DNA from: Voacanga thouarsii
Lineage: Eukaryota; Streptophyta; Magnoliopsida; Gentianales; Apocynaceae
Assembly: GCA_026120185.1 (NCBI GenBank)
Contig: JANUWF010001224.1
Location: forward strand, 868,001 to 932,000
Length of the DNA stretch: 64,000 bases
Direction: 5' to 3'
The translations under genes and the position numbers were made by a program. Under the pieces are notes generated by a model. That model saw only the letters and a list, made by a program, of their open reading frames with translations, was not told where the DNA came from and did not search any database. Within the stretch, counting starts at the first letter, position 1. Each line of letters starts with the position of its first letter. Positions 33,436-45,783 of the stretch are shown here, one piece after another.

Positions 33436-35321
33436 TGTTAAAATGTGTGCCCTTTTAGACTAGATTTTTTATGTAATTTTGACTGGTATTAATAAAAGTA
33501 TTTTTTTTTCAAAATTTATTTGTGAAATCTTCTTTATATTTATGCACGATTTATTGAAAAAGACCCATTGTGTTTAAGTAAATGGTTCATGTGAATAGAT
33601 GTCTTTCACAGTAAGATATAAACTAAGGGATACTTAACACATAAAGTGTTGTTATTAACCGGATGATGAGAATGAGAATCTCATCATATCAAGGTTATTA
33701 TGTTATGAATTTTAAATAGGAAATGGCTTACCTTTAGCCAATGAGTAGTCTACTCATTTCATAATACAAGCGTATTTCGAATACGTAGAACATGACCTGT
33801 AGTAGTGGTTTCTAAAAAGTACTATGTGATAGAAACCCAAACTACTACTGCTACTGCATGGACTTGTACTCTACATATTGAGTATAAGTTGGTGGTTTGA
33901 CGAAGTTGGAAGCATATGCTTTGATATACTATAGTTGAGGTTATTGAGAATGATCAATATACTTGTATATCGGGTATTTGTGACTAGTTAGTCAAGACAG
34001 ACTTGTACAAGATAGTGCCTACACTATATTGCCCCTTGTGGTTGTCCGAATGACCTAATTATCCAGGGTCTTAGGGAACATAATTTGGATATTGGCTTTA
34101 GGGTAGCTCCATTGGAAAGCAAAAATATTCTAAGAAGTCGTAGATCATTGGACTAGAAGCCTAAGGATGATAAATGTCTTTTAAAGAGGTGTTAGTGATG
34201 TGTAGAGGGTTATTTTAGTCATTTCACCTGTAGGTCAGAGACAAAGCTAATGTAGCATTGTCCTTGGGGTTAATATTTTCTTATGGTAATATTAGAAAAT
34301 ATTTAAAATATAAAATACAGCTATTTATATAGCAATGATATTTTAGTCATTTTAGTAGCTAAGACGATGTGTCTTTTTAGTTCTCGAAATAGCTTGTAAG
34401 TTCTCATTATTTTAGGCCGAGAAAAGGGTTACAATAAAAAGAATTTTATTTTATTCAAGAAGTCTAATTTATTTTTTAGACTAGAATAAAATAAAGAAAT
34501 GAGAGAAATTAAATTTATTATCTAGTTTAATTAATTAATTAATTATTCAGGGCCTAAGCCCATATTGAATAATTAGAAAAATTAACCTGTGTTTAAACTA
34601 GTTAATAAAAGACTTGATAATTATTTTTGTTAATTTGGCTCATTAATTATTTATTGTATTATTTTAGTAGGCCCAAGAAATAAATAAATAATAATTATTA
34701 TTTTTGGACTCATTGGATCCAAGAAAAATAATAAATTATTTTGTCCAATAGCCTAGACTAAAGGGTTATTTTTATTCACGGTACAGAAGAGATAAGGATT
34801 ATCAAAACCTATTCTGTTGATAACCTTCAGATGTTTTGAAATACTAAACATTGGTATTTTGGATGTCTGCTTAGGTGAATAGGAGTCGTGGAGTTCAGTT
34901 CTTCACAGTAGACTCACGACACAGAGGGAAAAAACACACAGTGCTTGTTCTCTTTGCTCTCTTTCCCTCATTCATCCTTTTCCCTTGTGTAACCTTCTTG
35001 ATTTTGATAATCAATAGCAAGGAATCAAGAAAAGTCTTTCCTTGCCTAAGTTGTTTCACCAACACAGATTTGGCGGAGAAATATTTTGAGAAGCAAAAAA
35101 CTTCGCATACATGCCAAGGAGAAGCCGAAGGATTACTGGATTTTCACTGGAATCGGAGCCAAGACAAGCAGCCACTCCAGTGATTAGGATCTCGTCTTCT
35201 CAGCCAAACAGACTAAGGACATGCAAAGGTATTGTTTTTAACCTTCTGCTGTGCTATGTCTTTGTTTTTCTGGTTTTTGTTTTCATCGCATGCATGTCTT
35301 CCTCTGTATTCATTACCTTCA
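33436..35321 (+). repeat. 3' LTR of the copia element
   Basis: 1,886 bp, starting TGTTAAAATGTGTGCCC and ending ATTACCTTCA just before the ATGGT TSD. It aligns with the 5' LTR throughout with many substitutions and small indels, so insertion is not recent. Confidence 0.93.
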
Positions 35322-35365
35322 ATGGTGATATATATGATAGGATAATTATCCCACTTTTTGGTTGA
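35111..35365 (+). CDS. LTR-encoded short reading frame (3' LTR copy, intact)
   Basis: 84 codons starting MPRRSRRITGFSLESEP. Features in order are a basic N-terminus (RRSRR at residues 3-7), a linker with ATPVI (21-25) and SSQPNR (29-34), and a strongly hydrophobic segment (about 41-65) with IACM. The last ~13 codons lie beyond the LTR end and are chance read-through; in a 5' LTR the frame would run over the primer site. The related frame at 45784-46010 keeps RRSRR-(I/L)-x-G, A-x-PVI and QP-x-R with different codons. It may be a 5' exon of Gag rather than a separate protein. No known family recognised. Confidence 0.45.
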   Translation: MPRRSRRITGFSLESEPRQAATPVIRISSSQPNRLRTCKGIVFNLLLCYVFVFLVFVFIACMSSSVFITFNGDIYDRIIIPLFG

Positions 35366-36059
35366 AGTTACATTGGTTATGAAATCTATTGGCATTTTTC
35401 TTTCAATTTGCATGGATTGGTATCTTCCTTTTTATTTATAAATTGATAGCTTTGACATTTTTCTTTGGTTGTTTTCGCTTCTATTTTCTCAGAGTCAGAG
35501 CTTTCAAAAAGTTACTACTAAATTTAGGGAATGCGCTATTTTAGTAAAGGTAAAAATGTTAAGGTATAGTGACCTCATGAGTGTTTTGAGGGTTATTTTG
35601 AAACTATTCAACTAATAATAATAATCCTTAACTTTGTATTATAGACCTAGAGACTTCAGTTTACAATTTGGATGCTGCAAGTATTGGGTTTACATCCTCA
35701 AAACATTTCATGTTGATAGAAGGCATGTATTTAGTGAAAGGGAATGATGAAGGCATTCTCAAAACTACTGTTGTAATGGGAAATATCGTACCATTTTTTT
35801 CTTTTCCACTTTGGCCAATTCTAGATATATGTATTACATAGGTAGTTCCTTCTTATATTGATATGTGATTGGATGAGGTATCTTTTACAATCTCATGAAT
35901 GCTACTCGATTTAGTTATATCTGCTTTCTTAGGAATTGAATTCATTTATTAGTTGCTCTTTTGCTTGCACCATCATGAACTTTTGCTTGAAATTAATTTT
36001 GATTTGTTCTAAGGATAGCTCGATGAGGCTTGTATATGAAGCTTTACTGTACTTTAGAG
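35327..36059 (+). other. spacer with an exon-like fragment
   Basis: 35493-35549 is 19 in-phase codons (SQSFQKVTTKFRECAILVK) bounded by CTCAG and GTAAAA, and so looks like a real exon. A second open stretch begins after ATTATAG at 35645. Neither could be assigned. Before the copia insertion this lay next to 18480, so the two flanks may be remains of one host gene. Confidence 0.35.
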
Positions 36060-36759
36060 TAGAGCTGTATTCGAACACGAACGAATTGAATATGAATTTT
36101 CAAGCTCGAGTTTGAACTTACTAGAACATTGCTTAAGTTCGTTCGTTTATTCTTTAATAATTTTCGTGTTCGTTCGAGTTCAATAAACTCGATTAATGTT
36201 CGTGTTCGAATTGTTTGTTTATTTTGTATTTTTCATTCTAAAATTTAAAAAATAATAATTCTAAAATTCATTTTAAAAAAATCAAATTTAAACATTTACA
36301 ATACATCAATAATTACATTTTTAAAATACAACAAAATAAAATAAAACTAACTTACAAACATTTTTAACATTACAAAATTCCCTAGTCCACAACAAAATTA
36401 AAACAAACTAAAATTAATTAATGGCTATAAAATACCATCAAATAATTAAAAATCTCTCTTAAAAACACTCCATAAAAAGAACTTCAAACATAGGCACCAT
36501 CACTCTTCAAGAAACAACTTGTTCTATAGCATTATAGTTCCTGAAATTTCATGAAATTAAAAGCATTAATTCAACAAAAAATTCCAACTCTTTGAATAAA
36601 AAATCTATACAAAATTAGCAATAATATTAACTAGTGGGCAAGTTGACAGCTAAAGTTTTATGATACCAAGTTTACTGAAGCACATAATGACAATAGCAAA
36701 AAAAACTGGAAAGCGTATCTAGAGTGAACAAAGTGACTTCTTCTTCCTAATCACAGTTT

Positions 36760-36761
<2 letters not shown>

Positions 36762-36798
<37 letters not shown>
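36762..36798. repeat. (TA)n microsatellite
   Basis: An uninterrupted TA run inside the hAT element. Confidence 0.95.
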
Positions 36799-36801
<3 letters not shown>

Positions 36802-37147
36802 TTTTCCAGCATTCAGATTTTATACTTGAAAACAATATCCCCACAGTTTTTCTCCCAAGACCAATCCATCTCAAGAAAATTATGTACACAGAATTGAGTA
36901 AACAAAATCATGTTACTATACAACACAAACACAAACACAATTGTGTATTTAATGAACAGAGGCAAGATATGCCAACATCAGCCTAACATAATTACATATA
37001 TAAATTAAACAAAATTTACCAAATTATAACTTACCAAATGGCAACTTTAATCCACTACTATAGGAAGCATAATTTCTTTAAAAGAAACTTCTTCATCATC
37101 CTCCTACAAAAAACATATAAATTAGTATATTTAATATGAGTAATGTA

Positions 37148-39243
37148 CTATATAAATTTTTTTATCACACTACCCTTTGAGCACTTTTTAAGTCCATGAA
37201 AATTTTGTACCCAATCAGATGAGCATAGGAGCATCTCTACTGTATCAATAGACATTGAGCCCCAGCGATTATCACTAACCCTACCCTCAGCTCTAAAAGT
37301 TGCTTCAGAAGCTACAATAGTAATAGGAATATCTAATAATTCACATGCCATCCTAGCCAATCTAGAATATTTTGATTGATTCACCCTCCACCAATCTAAG
37401 GCATTAAAATGAACACTTGAATCACAAATGTAGACACTTTCTTCAAGATAAATATCTAATTCTGATTTTATTGATTGAACAGTCTCTACTTGTCTAATAA
37501 ATGATTGAAATTTAGCCTTCCTAGTGATGATACTCCTTCTAATTCCTTGAGAATCAATGGTGCATTTATTAGATGAAGTACTCTCTCCTCTTGTACTCTT
37601 TTTTGTACTTTGTCCACATTTATATTGAGATTCATTATAAGCACTAACATACTCTTCATAAAGACCATCCAATTCTTTTTTAACCAAAGAAATATTCTTT
37701 TCAGCATCTTTATCATAGATCACAAGAAAAACAAAATTTAATAAGTACCATTTTATATCTAGGATCCAAAGCAGTAGCTAAGGAAAGCAATAAGTTACAT
37801 TTATCCCAATACTTGTCAAATTTGGCTGTCATTCATGAACCCATGGCCCTTATGTGATTAGAAATATCAGAAGATTTTTCATTCAATAGCTTTTTTATTC
37901 TGTAAAGGTCAGGTAGAAAGAGGTTTGCAGTTGGATACTCAGAACTAGAAATCATGTTTGTAATTCCATGAAAAACACCTAAAAATTGACACACCTTTTC
38001 CACTTTTATCCAATCAACTATACTAGGAACATATCTAAAACCAACATCAATATCAGCATAATGAGAAAAAACATTTTTAAACACTAATATTGTAGCCAAC
38101 ATCAAATAAGTTCCATTCCACCTAGTTGGACAATCCAAAAGCAATTTCTTAGAAGGTAATTGGAGTTGTCTTGCAATTTTAGAAAATTCCTTAAGGCGAC
38201 TCTCTGAATTGTTCAAATACTTTATTCCTTCTCTAACAACTTCAATCACTTCTCCAATTTGATCAAGCCCATCTTGAACTAGAAAATTTAAAATATGAGC
38301 ACAACATCTAACAACATGAAATAACTTTCCCCTAAGAGACAACTTTTTCCTCAATGCAAAATCCTCTTTCAATCTCCTAATATAAACATCATTATAAGAA
38401 GAATTGTCAACTGTAATAGAAGCCACTTTATCTTCAATACCCCATTCAAGAAGACATTTATTGAGAGCATTAGTAACAAGAACACTAGTATGTGGGGGAG
38501 GCACATTTTTAAAACTTAAGACACGTTTTTGTAACATCCAATTAGAATCAACAAAATGACCAGTGACAACCATATATTGAATTTTTTGTCTAGAACACTT
38601 TCACAAATTAGTAGTAATACTAATTCTTCTCACATCCTTTAATAATGACTTCAACTTTTTCTTCTCAATCTCATAAGTTGATATACAATCCTTCTTCACA
38701 GTATTTCAACCTATTTTTTGGTAAAAGGGTGATGCAGCTTTCATAAACTTATTAAAAATCACATGATCCATCATTGAGAAAGGATATTCATGATCTAAAA
38801 CCATATGTGCAGCAAGCTCCATAACTTTAGAATGATCATACGAAAAATTAGCAATAGAACTCACATCTTCATTCTCTGATTGAGTAAAAGAAAGTACTTG
38901 TTGCTTCATCATTGGATTTTGACCAAGGGCAGGCTTCCTTTGCAAACAATTCGCCAAGTGCCAGTTGAGTTGAGTGGTGGTAGATGTCTTGTTTAGAGGC
39001 CATGACACCTTGCAATAGGTGCACTTAGCCATCTTCACACCTTTACTATCCACAATTTCTTCCATTTCCTTCCAACAAGCAGCAACTTTTTTTTCTTTTT
39101 TTCCCTTGAAATGCATTAGTTTCTTGTTCTTGAACCCCTTCTTCTACCACTTGTTCTTTTCTTTGGCTAGCATATTCATCATTTTTTTCCATATCTATCT
39201 CATTTAATTGAAGTAAACCATCATCAAAAGAACTATTGGCCAT
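37148..39243 (-). pseudogene. hAT transposase (BED-finger, RICESLEEPER/DAYSLEEPER type)
   Basis: Read from 39243 downward: an acidic N-terminus (MANSSFDDGLLQLNEIDMEK), a frameshift near 39100, then a BED zinc finger with CTYC and HLANC (about 39020-38930). An RNase H-like core follows (38573-37833) with VDSNW, ITVDNSS, RCCAHILNFLVQDG and CPTRWNGTYLML. The C-terminal hAT dimerisation domain (37723-37148) has DWWRVNQSKYSRLARMA and ASEATF. TGA stops occur at 38708-38706, 38603-38601 and 37835-37833, with another frameshift near 37725. The first two fit CGA-to-TGA and TGG-to-TGA changes. It would have cut and pasted elements with these TIRs; as it stands it cannot. Confidence 0.92.
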
Positions 39244-39540
39244 TCATGGACTTGTAGAAGAAGCTTGAAATAATGAAAATGGAGGACTTGACATACCTAT
39301 CATGCAATAAATGAGCTCAAATCAATCATTTTAGATTTTCATAAACAAAGAACAATAACAGAAATATAAAATAATCTTTATAAATGACATATGAAATGAT
39401 ACTCAAACAATGAAAAATGCTAATTGCCCAAAATTTGAACAGGATCTGAATATAGATATGTATATCTAAGGAATAAAACATAAAGGATTTAAGGAATAGA
39501 AGCACAAACAAAAAAATGAAGCAAGATCTGACGTGCCCCC

Positions 39541-39700
39541 GGTATTAAAGAGGTTTAAGAACGGCAGGGAAGCGTGCGTCGTTGTTCGTCTCAGATAAGA
39601 GAAGTTTGTGCCGTGCCTTTGGTATCAGTGAGAGTGAAGAATGGCGAGGGAGAGTGCGTCATTGTTTGTCTTAAATGAGAGAAGTTTGTGTCGGGGGAGT
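39541..39700. repeat. two-copy 80-bp subterminal tandem repeat in the hAT element
   Basis: Copies start GGTATTAAAG (39541) and GGTATCAGTG (39621). Both contain GTGCGTC(G/A)TTGTT and GAGAGAAGTTTGTG-like blocks, and a partial third copy may follow from 39699. It is GC-richer than its surroundings and lies upstream of the transposase start, where its promoter would be. Confidence 0.7.
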
Positions 39701-40076
39701 GTCCGCCATTGTTGGTCTCAGACGGCGATGAAGTCGGGAGGATAGATTTGAGGTGAGGCCGTGAGTGTGAAGAATCTAAAGATTGAGATGGCGGCTACGA
39801 TGGACAATAGTGAAGAGAAGAGAAGACTCAAGCAAGACTAACCCTACTTGATGTTAAAAAATATATTATTATAAAATATAAATAATTAAATATATATAAT
39901 TATTTATAAATATATATATATATATATGTTCGTTAACATGTTCGTGTTTGTTCGATTAATAAACGAACATAATATTTTGTTCGAATTCGTTTGTTTATTA
40001 AACAAACAAGCCTTAATTGAACACGAACGAGCTTTTGTTCATGAACGTTCGGTTTGAATTCAGCTCTACCTTAGAG

Positions 40077-42056
40077 TAATAGCTTCTCTTGTAGGAGAAA
40101 CAAGAGTTAAAGTTACCTGTGGAATAAATCATATATGTCTATGAAATATAACCGTGTATTCTTTTTTTTTTTTTTTGCTTAATTCTATCTCTTGATCTAT
40201 ATCTAATATAAAATTATCTTTGACAATTTTAGTGGTAGTGGATAAGAATTGTTATGTTTACACCTAAGTTCTGCTATATCTTTGGTAACTGAGTTCTAGG
40301 TTTTGTCATTTGTGAACTCTTACACATAAAACATTATATCTTTTTCTTTTATAAATATATATGTTTTCATGGAATGGTGTATAGGTGGGGCTTTAGCAGT
40401 TATGGAAGATTTGTACCTTGAACATCGAAATTTCTTTTAAAGTGTGCATTTGTTATGGGGTTTATGTATTAAAAATCACAAGCTCGTGTTTTTAGCAGCT
40501 ATTTGAACTCTATACTGCTTCTTTTTGTGTTTTTTTCTTCTGTTCAATATCTCAATATTTTCAAAAGTTATTCTACATATCTATCACAGTAATAAATATT
40601 ATTATCCTATTAATTCATTACTAATTACCTTTTACTCTAAATTATAATATTTTACATATGTAGAAAATAAGAATTATATTCTAACTAAGAATATGTTCAT
40701 AATAGCAAGGTAATAGATGCCAAGAGTAGTTTTTAGGGGAAAAATAGAAGTTGAGAATTGCATTAGAACTGCTTGAAAAGATGTCAAAAATTAATTTTGC
40801 TTTGCAAAGGTAATTCCTACCCTAAAGGGTATAATGTGGCAAAATTCCATGATCATTTGCTTTGATAAGAATTGTCGAGAAAAACGGTGTCTTAAATTGC
40901 AAAACAATGCAAAGATGAAGAAGGCATCAAAATGACATAGCAGCAATTAGATTTGAAATTGTAAACCTCAAAAAATAGGCAACAACTTTTCCCCCTCTTC
41001 TTAAAATCCTATGTTCTTGCTATAGATTGTTACCGCATAGATGTACAAAAGTTGTTCTTAACTGGGCAGGTGGTAGCTACTGAATTGGATATTCATGGTG
41101 GCAAGTAAGTAACAAAGACAACTATCTTGAACTTAATTGAACTAGTGGTGACAATTAATTCATCGGATGGCATTTCCGTGGAAAAAGATGTCAAATTACA
41201 AAGAAGAATGCATATATTTTTATGATCATTTCTTGAATATTTTTCTACATTGGTTACCCCTTTCCTTCCAAACCCTCAAAAAGAGAAAGATTAATAAAAA
41301 CCTAGAGGTTCAAGGGCTTGTGCAGTTCTACTTTTCATAATTTGTTAGTTTGTTGTTCATAAAGATGTTATTAGCTTATATTATATGATTGAGTTTCTTA
41401 CAATGATAAACAAAAGTGGCCTAATACTAAAAGAATTCGATCATGTTTATTAATATATGGAATTATTTTTCAAGATATTTTTTTTATTGTTAAGTAATGC
41501 CTACTGGCTAGTTCAGCTAAGAGTGCTTATCACACCAAATACAAAAAAAAAATTTTGTAGGGGAGACCCTCCCTCCTGTGAGACTGTTAAAAATGGAGTT
41601 TTTGCAATAGGAGTAGCTTTTGTATTATTTACCTACAGTTTCTAAGTTCTACTATGTTTTCTTTTCAAAGGCTAAGGAAAGCTTTAGACCATACAGTGGT
41701 GAAGCTGGTGTGAGCAATAAGCAAATAAGCATGAATTTTCTCTACCTACTTGCTCTAGATATGATTCCTGTGGAAATAAGCAAATAAGTCCTTTCCTACT
41801 GTATTAGAGTGTATGGAGTATTTTGTTCTTTGGTTTTGATTTGAGTTAATCATGTGTTCACTTAAGTGCATGTTTTTTAGTTAGATACTGATATTTTAAC
41901 AAGTATTTTAGATGATAAAAGAAGTATACCTTTTTCTAAAAGGTTACTCAATGCCTATGCAAATTATCATTGGTAGTTTTTACAGTTTTATGATGTCTTG
42001 TATTTTCAAGAAATCTTATTTTAATTAATGAAGGTTTGATGGTATTACCTATCTAG
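40077..42056. other. spacer with unassigned exon-like pieces
   Basis: AT-rich with no element borders found. Short open stretches with splice-like borders occur near 41026-41108 (YRIDVQKLFLTGQVVATELD, then a GTAAGTAA-type donor) and 41672-41730. I could not assign either. Confidence 0.3.
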
Positions 42057-42255
42057 GCATGAAGAGGTAGGGAAGCCAAAAGCTGAATTTGTAGCCAGAC
42101 AAGCGATGAAAAAAAGTAGTGGTATGGATATCAAGCATCATTTCTATCATATTGAGGATAAGTCTAAAGACTGCTATAGTGATTTTCACATCATCATACA
42201 TGGTCTTGATTTTTCCAGCCCCGTAGCTACATAAATGCTATTGCCTATTGTTTCT
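42057..42255 (+). pseudogene. ECR1: ECR1/UBA3 (NEDD8-activating enzyme) exon relic
   Basis: After a splice-acceptor-like CTATCTAG the translation reads HEEVGKPKAEFVARQAM, then GMDIKHHFYHIEDKSKDCYS, then DFHIIIHGLD. After one frameshift near 42220 it continues RSYINAIAYCF. This follows the conserved block after the LNRQFLF motif in ECR1, the catalytic subunit of the E1 that loads NEDD8/RUB onto its E2. Only this exon is seen: the nucleotide-binding exon upstream and the catalytic-cysteine exons downstream are missing. The frameshift and a following stop show a pseudogene. The family is recognised from memory of the protein. Confidence 0.75.
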
Positions 42256-42766
42256 AGCTTTGTCCGTTCTTCTAATATACATTTTGTCATCTATTTCTAA
42301 TATTTGTTATCTTATTGTTTGAGTTTATGTTTTTAGCATATATTTCTATTCTGTCTTTTGAATTTGACATGGCTTTGTCTTGTTAATTTGTTTAGGCCTA
42401 TAAATTTAGCCGCTTATAAACAATGATTCACAATGGAATCAAATTGCATGGAGTCTAACTAATTGGCATATAGTATTGGAATTTAGAAGGAACAACTTCA
42501 ATGTTTAATAGATTTGACAAAATAAGAATGCAAAACATTTGAAGAAATTGGCTTTTAGACAAGTAGTAGAGACATATAAATTACTATTATATGGCCATCA
42601 TATTATATGAAATATTAAATTTCGAAGATTTTTACCCAAATAAATCTTAAATTTGTAAGACTGATGAACTTTGCAAAATTAAGTTACGCTATCAGTTTTT
42701 TATGTTTTGCTCGATAAGTTAGGCTATCAATTCATAGATAGAGGGATTGACCATTGGCCTATGCAG

Positions 42767-43849
42767 GGTGGAGATTGTAGGAATAGCAACAAAGGTTGGA
42801 ACCAAGGTCACACAAGTGAAAATTGGTGATAAAATTGGAGTGGGAAGCATTGTTGCATCATGTGGTAAATGTGAGGACTATAAAAATAATCGTGATGTTT
42901 ACTGCCCTGAGTAATTACGATTAATGGTGTAATCAACAACAATAAAACTCCCACTTATGGAGGATTCTCAAACGAGATGGTAGCAAATGAGAAAATTGCT
43001 TTTCTTTTGTCTAAAAATCTTCTGATTCCGAGTGTTGCTTCACTACTCAATGCTGGAATTACGGTCTATGGTATAATAAAATCTTATGGCCTTAACAAGC
43101 CCGGATTGCACTTAGGAGTTGTAGGTCTTGGCGGACTTGGTCATTTAGCGGCGAAGTTTGCAAAGGCTTTTGGTGGAAATGCCACTATTATCAGTACCTC
43201 TTCAAGCAAGAAGGATGAAGTTATAAGTGTTCTTGGTGCTGATGCATTCATGGATAGTAACAATGAAAAAGAAATGAAGGTAATTAATTTAATATTTCTA
43301 TTATAGATACACCTTCAGTTACAATTCAATGGACACATGATTCTTTATGATAGTAAGATAATAAATTTTTGGATAACTTGTCTAATTATTTGTTACTTCT
43401 TGTCATATTTGGTCCATTGGTTAATATATTGTTCTTGTGCAAGTTGCCTTTGGAACGTTTAATGGAATTATTGATACTGTGCCCGTTCGTTATCCCATGA
43501 TGCCCTTACTCGGTCTACTAAAGAATCACTCAAATATTGTCATGCCTAGGGCATTATCTGCCCTATTTCAGTTGCCAAATTTTGCTTTAACATTAGGTAA
43601 GCTTTTGTCATTGTGTCCAAAACAAATCTACATTGTTTTAATTAGAATTATCAATTTTGGGGCTATCCCATCATTTGTTCCAACATTTAGTAATTGTTTC
43701 TGAATTGTGTGTTCATATGGAGGAGGGTGTGGTTTCTTGATTTTGCAGCGAAACGCAATATCACCGCGAATGTTGAGATCATTCCAACGGACTATGTTTA
43801 TACTACAATGCAACATCTTGGAAAGGGTGATTTCAATATTGATTTGTGA
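42767..43849 (+). pseudogene. CAD: cinnamyl/mannitol-type alcohol dehydrogenase pseudogene
   Basis: Three pieces of a zinc-dependent medium-chain dehydrogenase. Piece 1 (42767-43279) begins [20 protein letters not shown], where the catalytic-zinc H-E pair has lost its His. Structural-zinc SCGKCEDY has Tyr for the third Cys. After a one-base deletion near 42911 it runs through [10 protein letters not shown] and the NADP-binding GLGGLGH to [10 protein letters not shown] donor AAG|GTAATT ends it at 43279. Piece 2 (about 43444-43596) holds GTFNGIIDTV and PMMPLLGLLK. Piece 3 (about 43740-43849) holds [20 protein letters not shown] and a stop. The substrate-end segment between 2 and 3 and the N-terminal exons are absent. 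It would have reduced cinnamaldehydes or oxidised polyols; it is dead. Confidence 0.85.
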
Positions 43850-45016
43850 TCGATATTTGGACCACTTAACTCTATCTGAGCCCTAAAATGCATTTTTCTA
43901 AAGGAAGAGAGATGTTCATATTCATCTAAGTTTTGTGTTGATAGAGATGGAGACATTTTAGCTTTCATTATCTTTAGTTTGCTAAATTTTCTCTAGTTAT
44001 AGTACTATTGTTTGTTGTAATTCTATTACACCTTGACATTATAATCTCTATTTTTGTTCTTATGTTAATGTTTTCAATTTCACTTGATCTTTTCAAATGG
44101 ACATTTTAGATTGAGCAAAATAGGCTTTTTAATTGATTTTGATATGTAGATGAAAATTGAAAATGGTTCAGCATCTAACTAAAACAAGTTTTACTAATTG
44201 ACAATAGATTTTATTGGATTTTTTTAGTAGTAGCTATCAACATCTCCTGTGCACTTTTTTCTTCTCTTCTTATGTTATTTTTGTATTGCATTTCATATAA
44301 AGGAGAACAAAATTAGGTCTGCTACTTATAATATTGAAGCATGAGTTTGAAATCTATTGTGTGGAATGATAGGTTTTTCCAATAGAAACTGGCTGGGGAA
44401 ATACCAATGTGCATAATTGTAAGTTATGTAAGTGTACTTCAAGAACCTATGTTGGAGATGTGGAGAAGTTAAAATATCTACTTTTAAAAATGTAGCAATA
44501 TTATGTATTTATTTGGATATTAAGCGTAAAATATTGACTCCAATTTATATTTTTTAATTGTCAAATCCTTGTTTCACCTTTTTTTTGGGAAAATAAACAT
44601 TCAATTAATTATATTTTGATTTAATCTTATGTTGCTTCTAGATTTATCAGCATACATAAACATAATCATATTATAATACCTCACTTCACACATAATACTT
44701 CATTTCACATTTTTGTGGCATTTTTTACAACTTCACTTTAAAGATGGATGTGGTTTAAAGATGTGTGAAAAGTGATGGGTGTGATAAATTTATTAAACTA
44801 TAAGTAATTTTGTCACAAAAATTAAATAATGTTAGAAATAAAAAGAATAGTAAACAACACAATGTTTATTAAAAAAAAAAGTACAAAAAGAGTGAATTGC
44901 TTTGGTTTTTACTTTTTCTAAATATTTTATAAAAAATAAAATAAATTTCTTCAATATTTATAAGAAAGAGAGTTTTATACTACAAATTATTAGATGTACT
45001 TGATGTAATTAACATG
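43850..45016. other. AT-rich spacer
   Basis: No gene, element end or structured repeat recognised between the dehydrogenase relic and the next LTR. Confidence 0.5.
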
Positions 45017-45783
45017 TATTATGTAACACCCCACAATTCTATAGCGTAGCGGGCTTCAATTTATAGGATGTCGCTCTCGTCTGATTGGTCAAACAAAAGG
45101 TCTTTATAACAAATTTCACTAGGTAGTGAAAATTTTCCAAAATTACCTTTATTGAATATAGGAAAGTACATAAAATCTGATTTCTAATACATATACTCAA
45201 GGGTGTAATAGATCCAAGATGTAGCATGAGCCTCTAAGAGTCTACTGTGCTTTTACTATGCCTCTAATCCTTAAAATTTTAAGAGAAATAATACACGTGC
45301 GAGTGAAAAATAACCCAGTGAATCTCGTGTGTGATTTACAAACAAACAGATAAATATGTTATTAGCCGTAACTTTATAAAACTATTTTAGGAAAGCATTG
45401 CATTTTCTACTGAAAACAATTGTAAAACTCTCTAAGAAAGAGCTTATTCAAAATTTGATTATTTGTGGAAAACCATGTTTTATTTCAGAGTCATTGCCCT
45501 AATCTTAGAAATGCAAACACTTCTCTTAAAAGAAGGTCGGCTTGCGTGCAAAGCTCACAAGGCTTCGCCTTCGGCATCACAGTCTTGTTGCACTTGTTGG
45601 ATATCTCTCACACATATCATATATGGCGCAACGAAAAAATAAGAACGAGATACCATCCTAGGATTTGCATACGTGTGGAGAACAAGACATATAGAGAACA
45701 AAGGTAACAACTTTACCTTTCTTTGTGCGGCTGAAAAATCAAAATTTTCTTCTTCAAGTCTGAGGCACGATCCAGCAATCCTC

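Larger units (their letters stand above)
18486..35321 (+). mobile_element. complete Ty1/copia retrotransposon with nested insertions
   Basis: The two LTRs (18486-20396 and 33436-35321) start TGTT(G/A)(G/A)AATGT(A/G)TGCCC. The element is flanked by a perfect 5-bp TSD, ATGGT (18481-18485 and 35322-35326). In plus-strand order there follow a PBS, a long leader, gag, protease, integrase, RT and RNase H (integrase before RT, the copia order) and a polypurine tract. A 6.2-kb gypsy LTR interrupts gag and a 1.1-kb hAT element interrupts pol; without them the element is about 9.5 kb. The LTRs differ at many positions by eye and pol has stops and frameshifts, so the element is old and dead. Confidence 0.93.
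36060..40068 (-). mobile_element. complete hAT transposon (Ac-like), inactive
   Basis: The TIRs are TAGAGCTGTATTCGAACACG on the left and TAGAGCTGAATTCAAACCG read inward from the right. The 8-bp TSD is CTTTAGAG (36052-36059) and CCTTAGAG (40069-40076), 7 of 8 identical. Subterminal zones are dense in TTCGTTCG/CGAACGA motifs. A single minus-strand transposase remnant occupies 37148-39243. It also holds a (TA)n run (36762-36798) and a GC-richer tandem repeat near the transposase 5' end (39541-39700). Confidence 0.93.
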
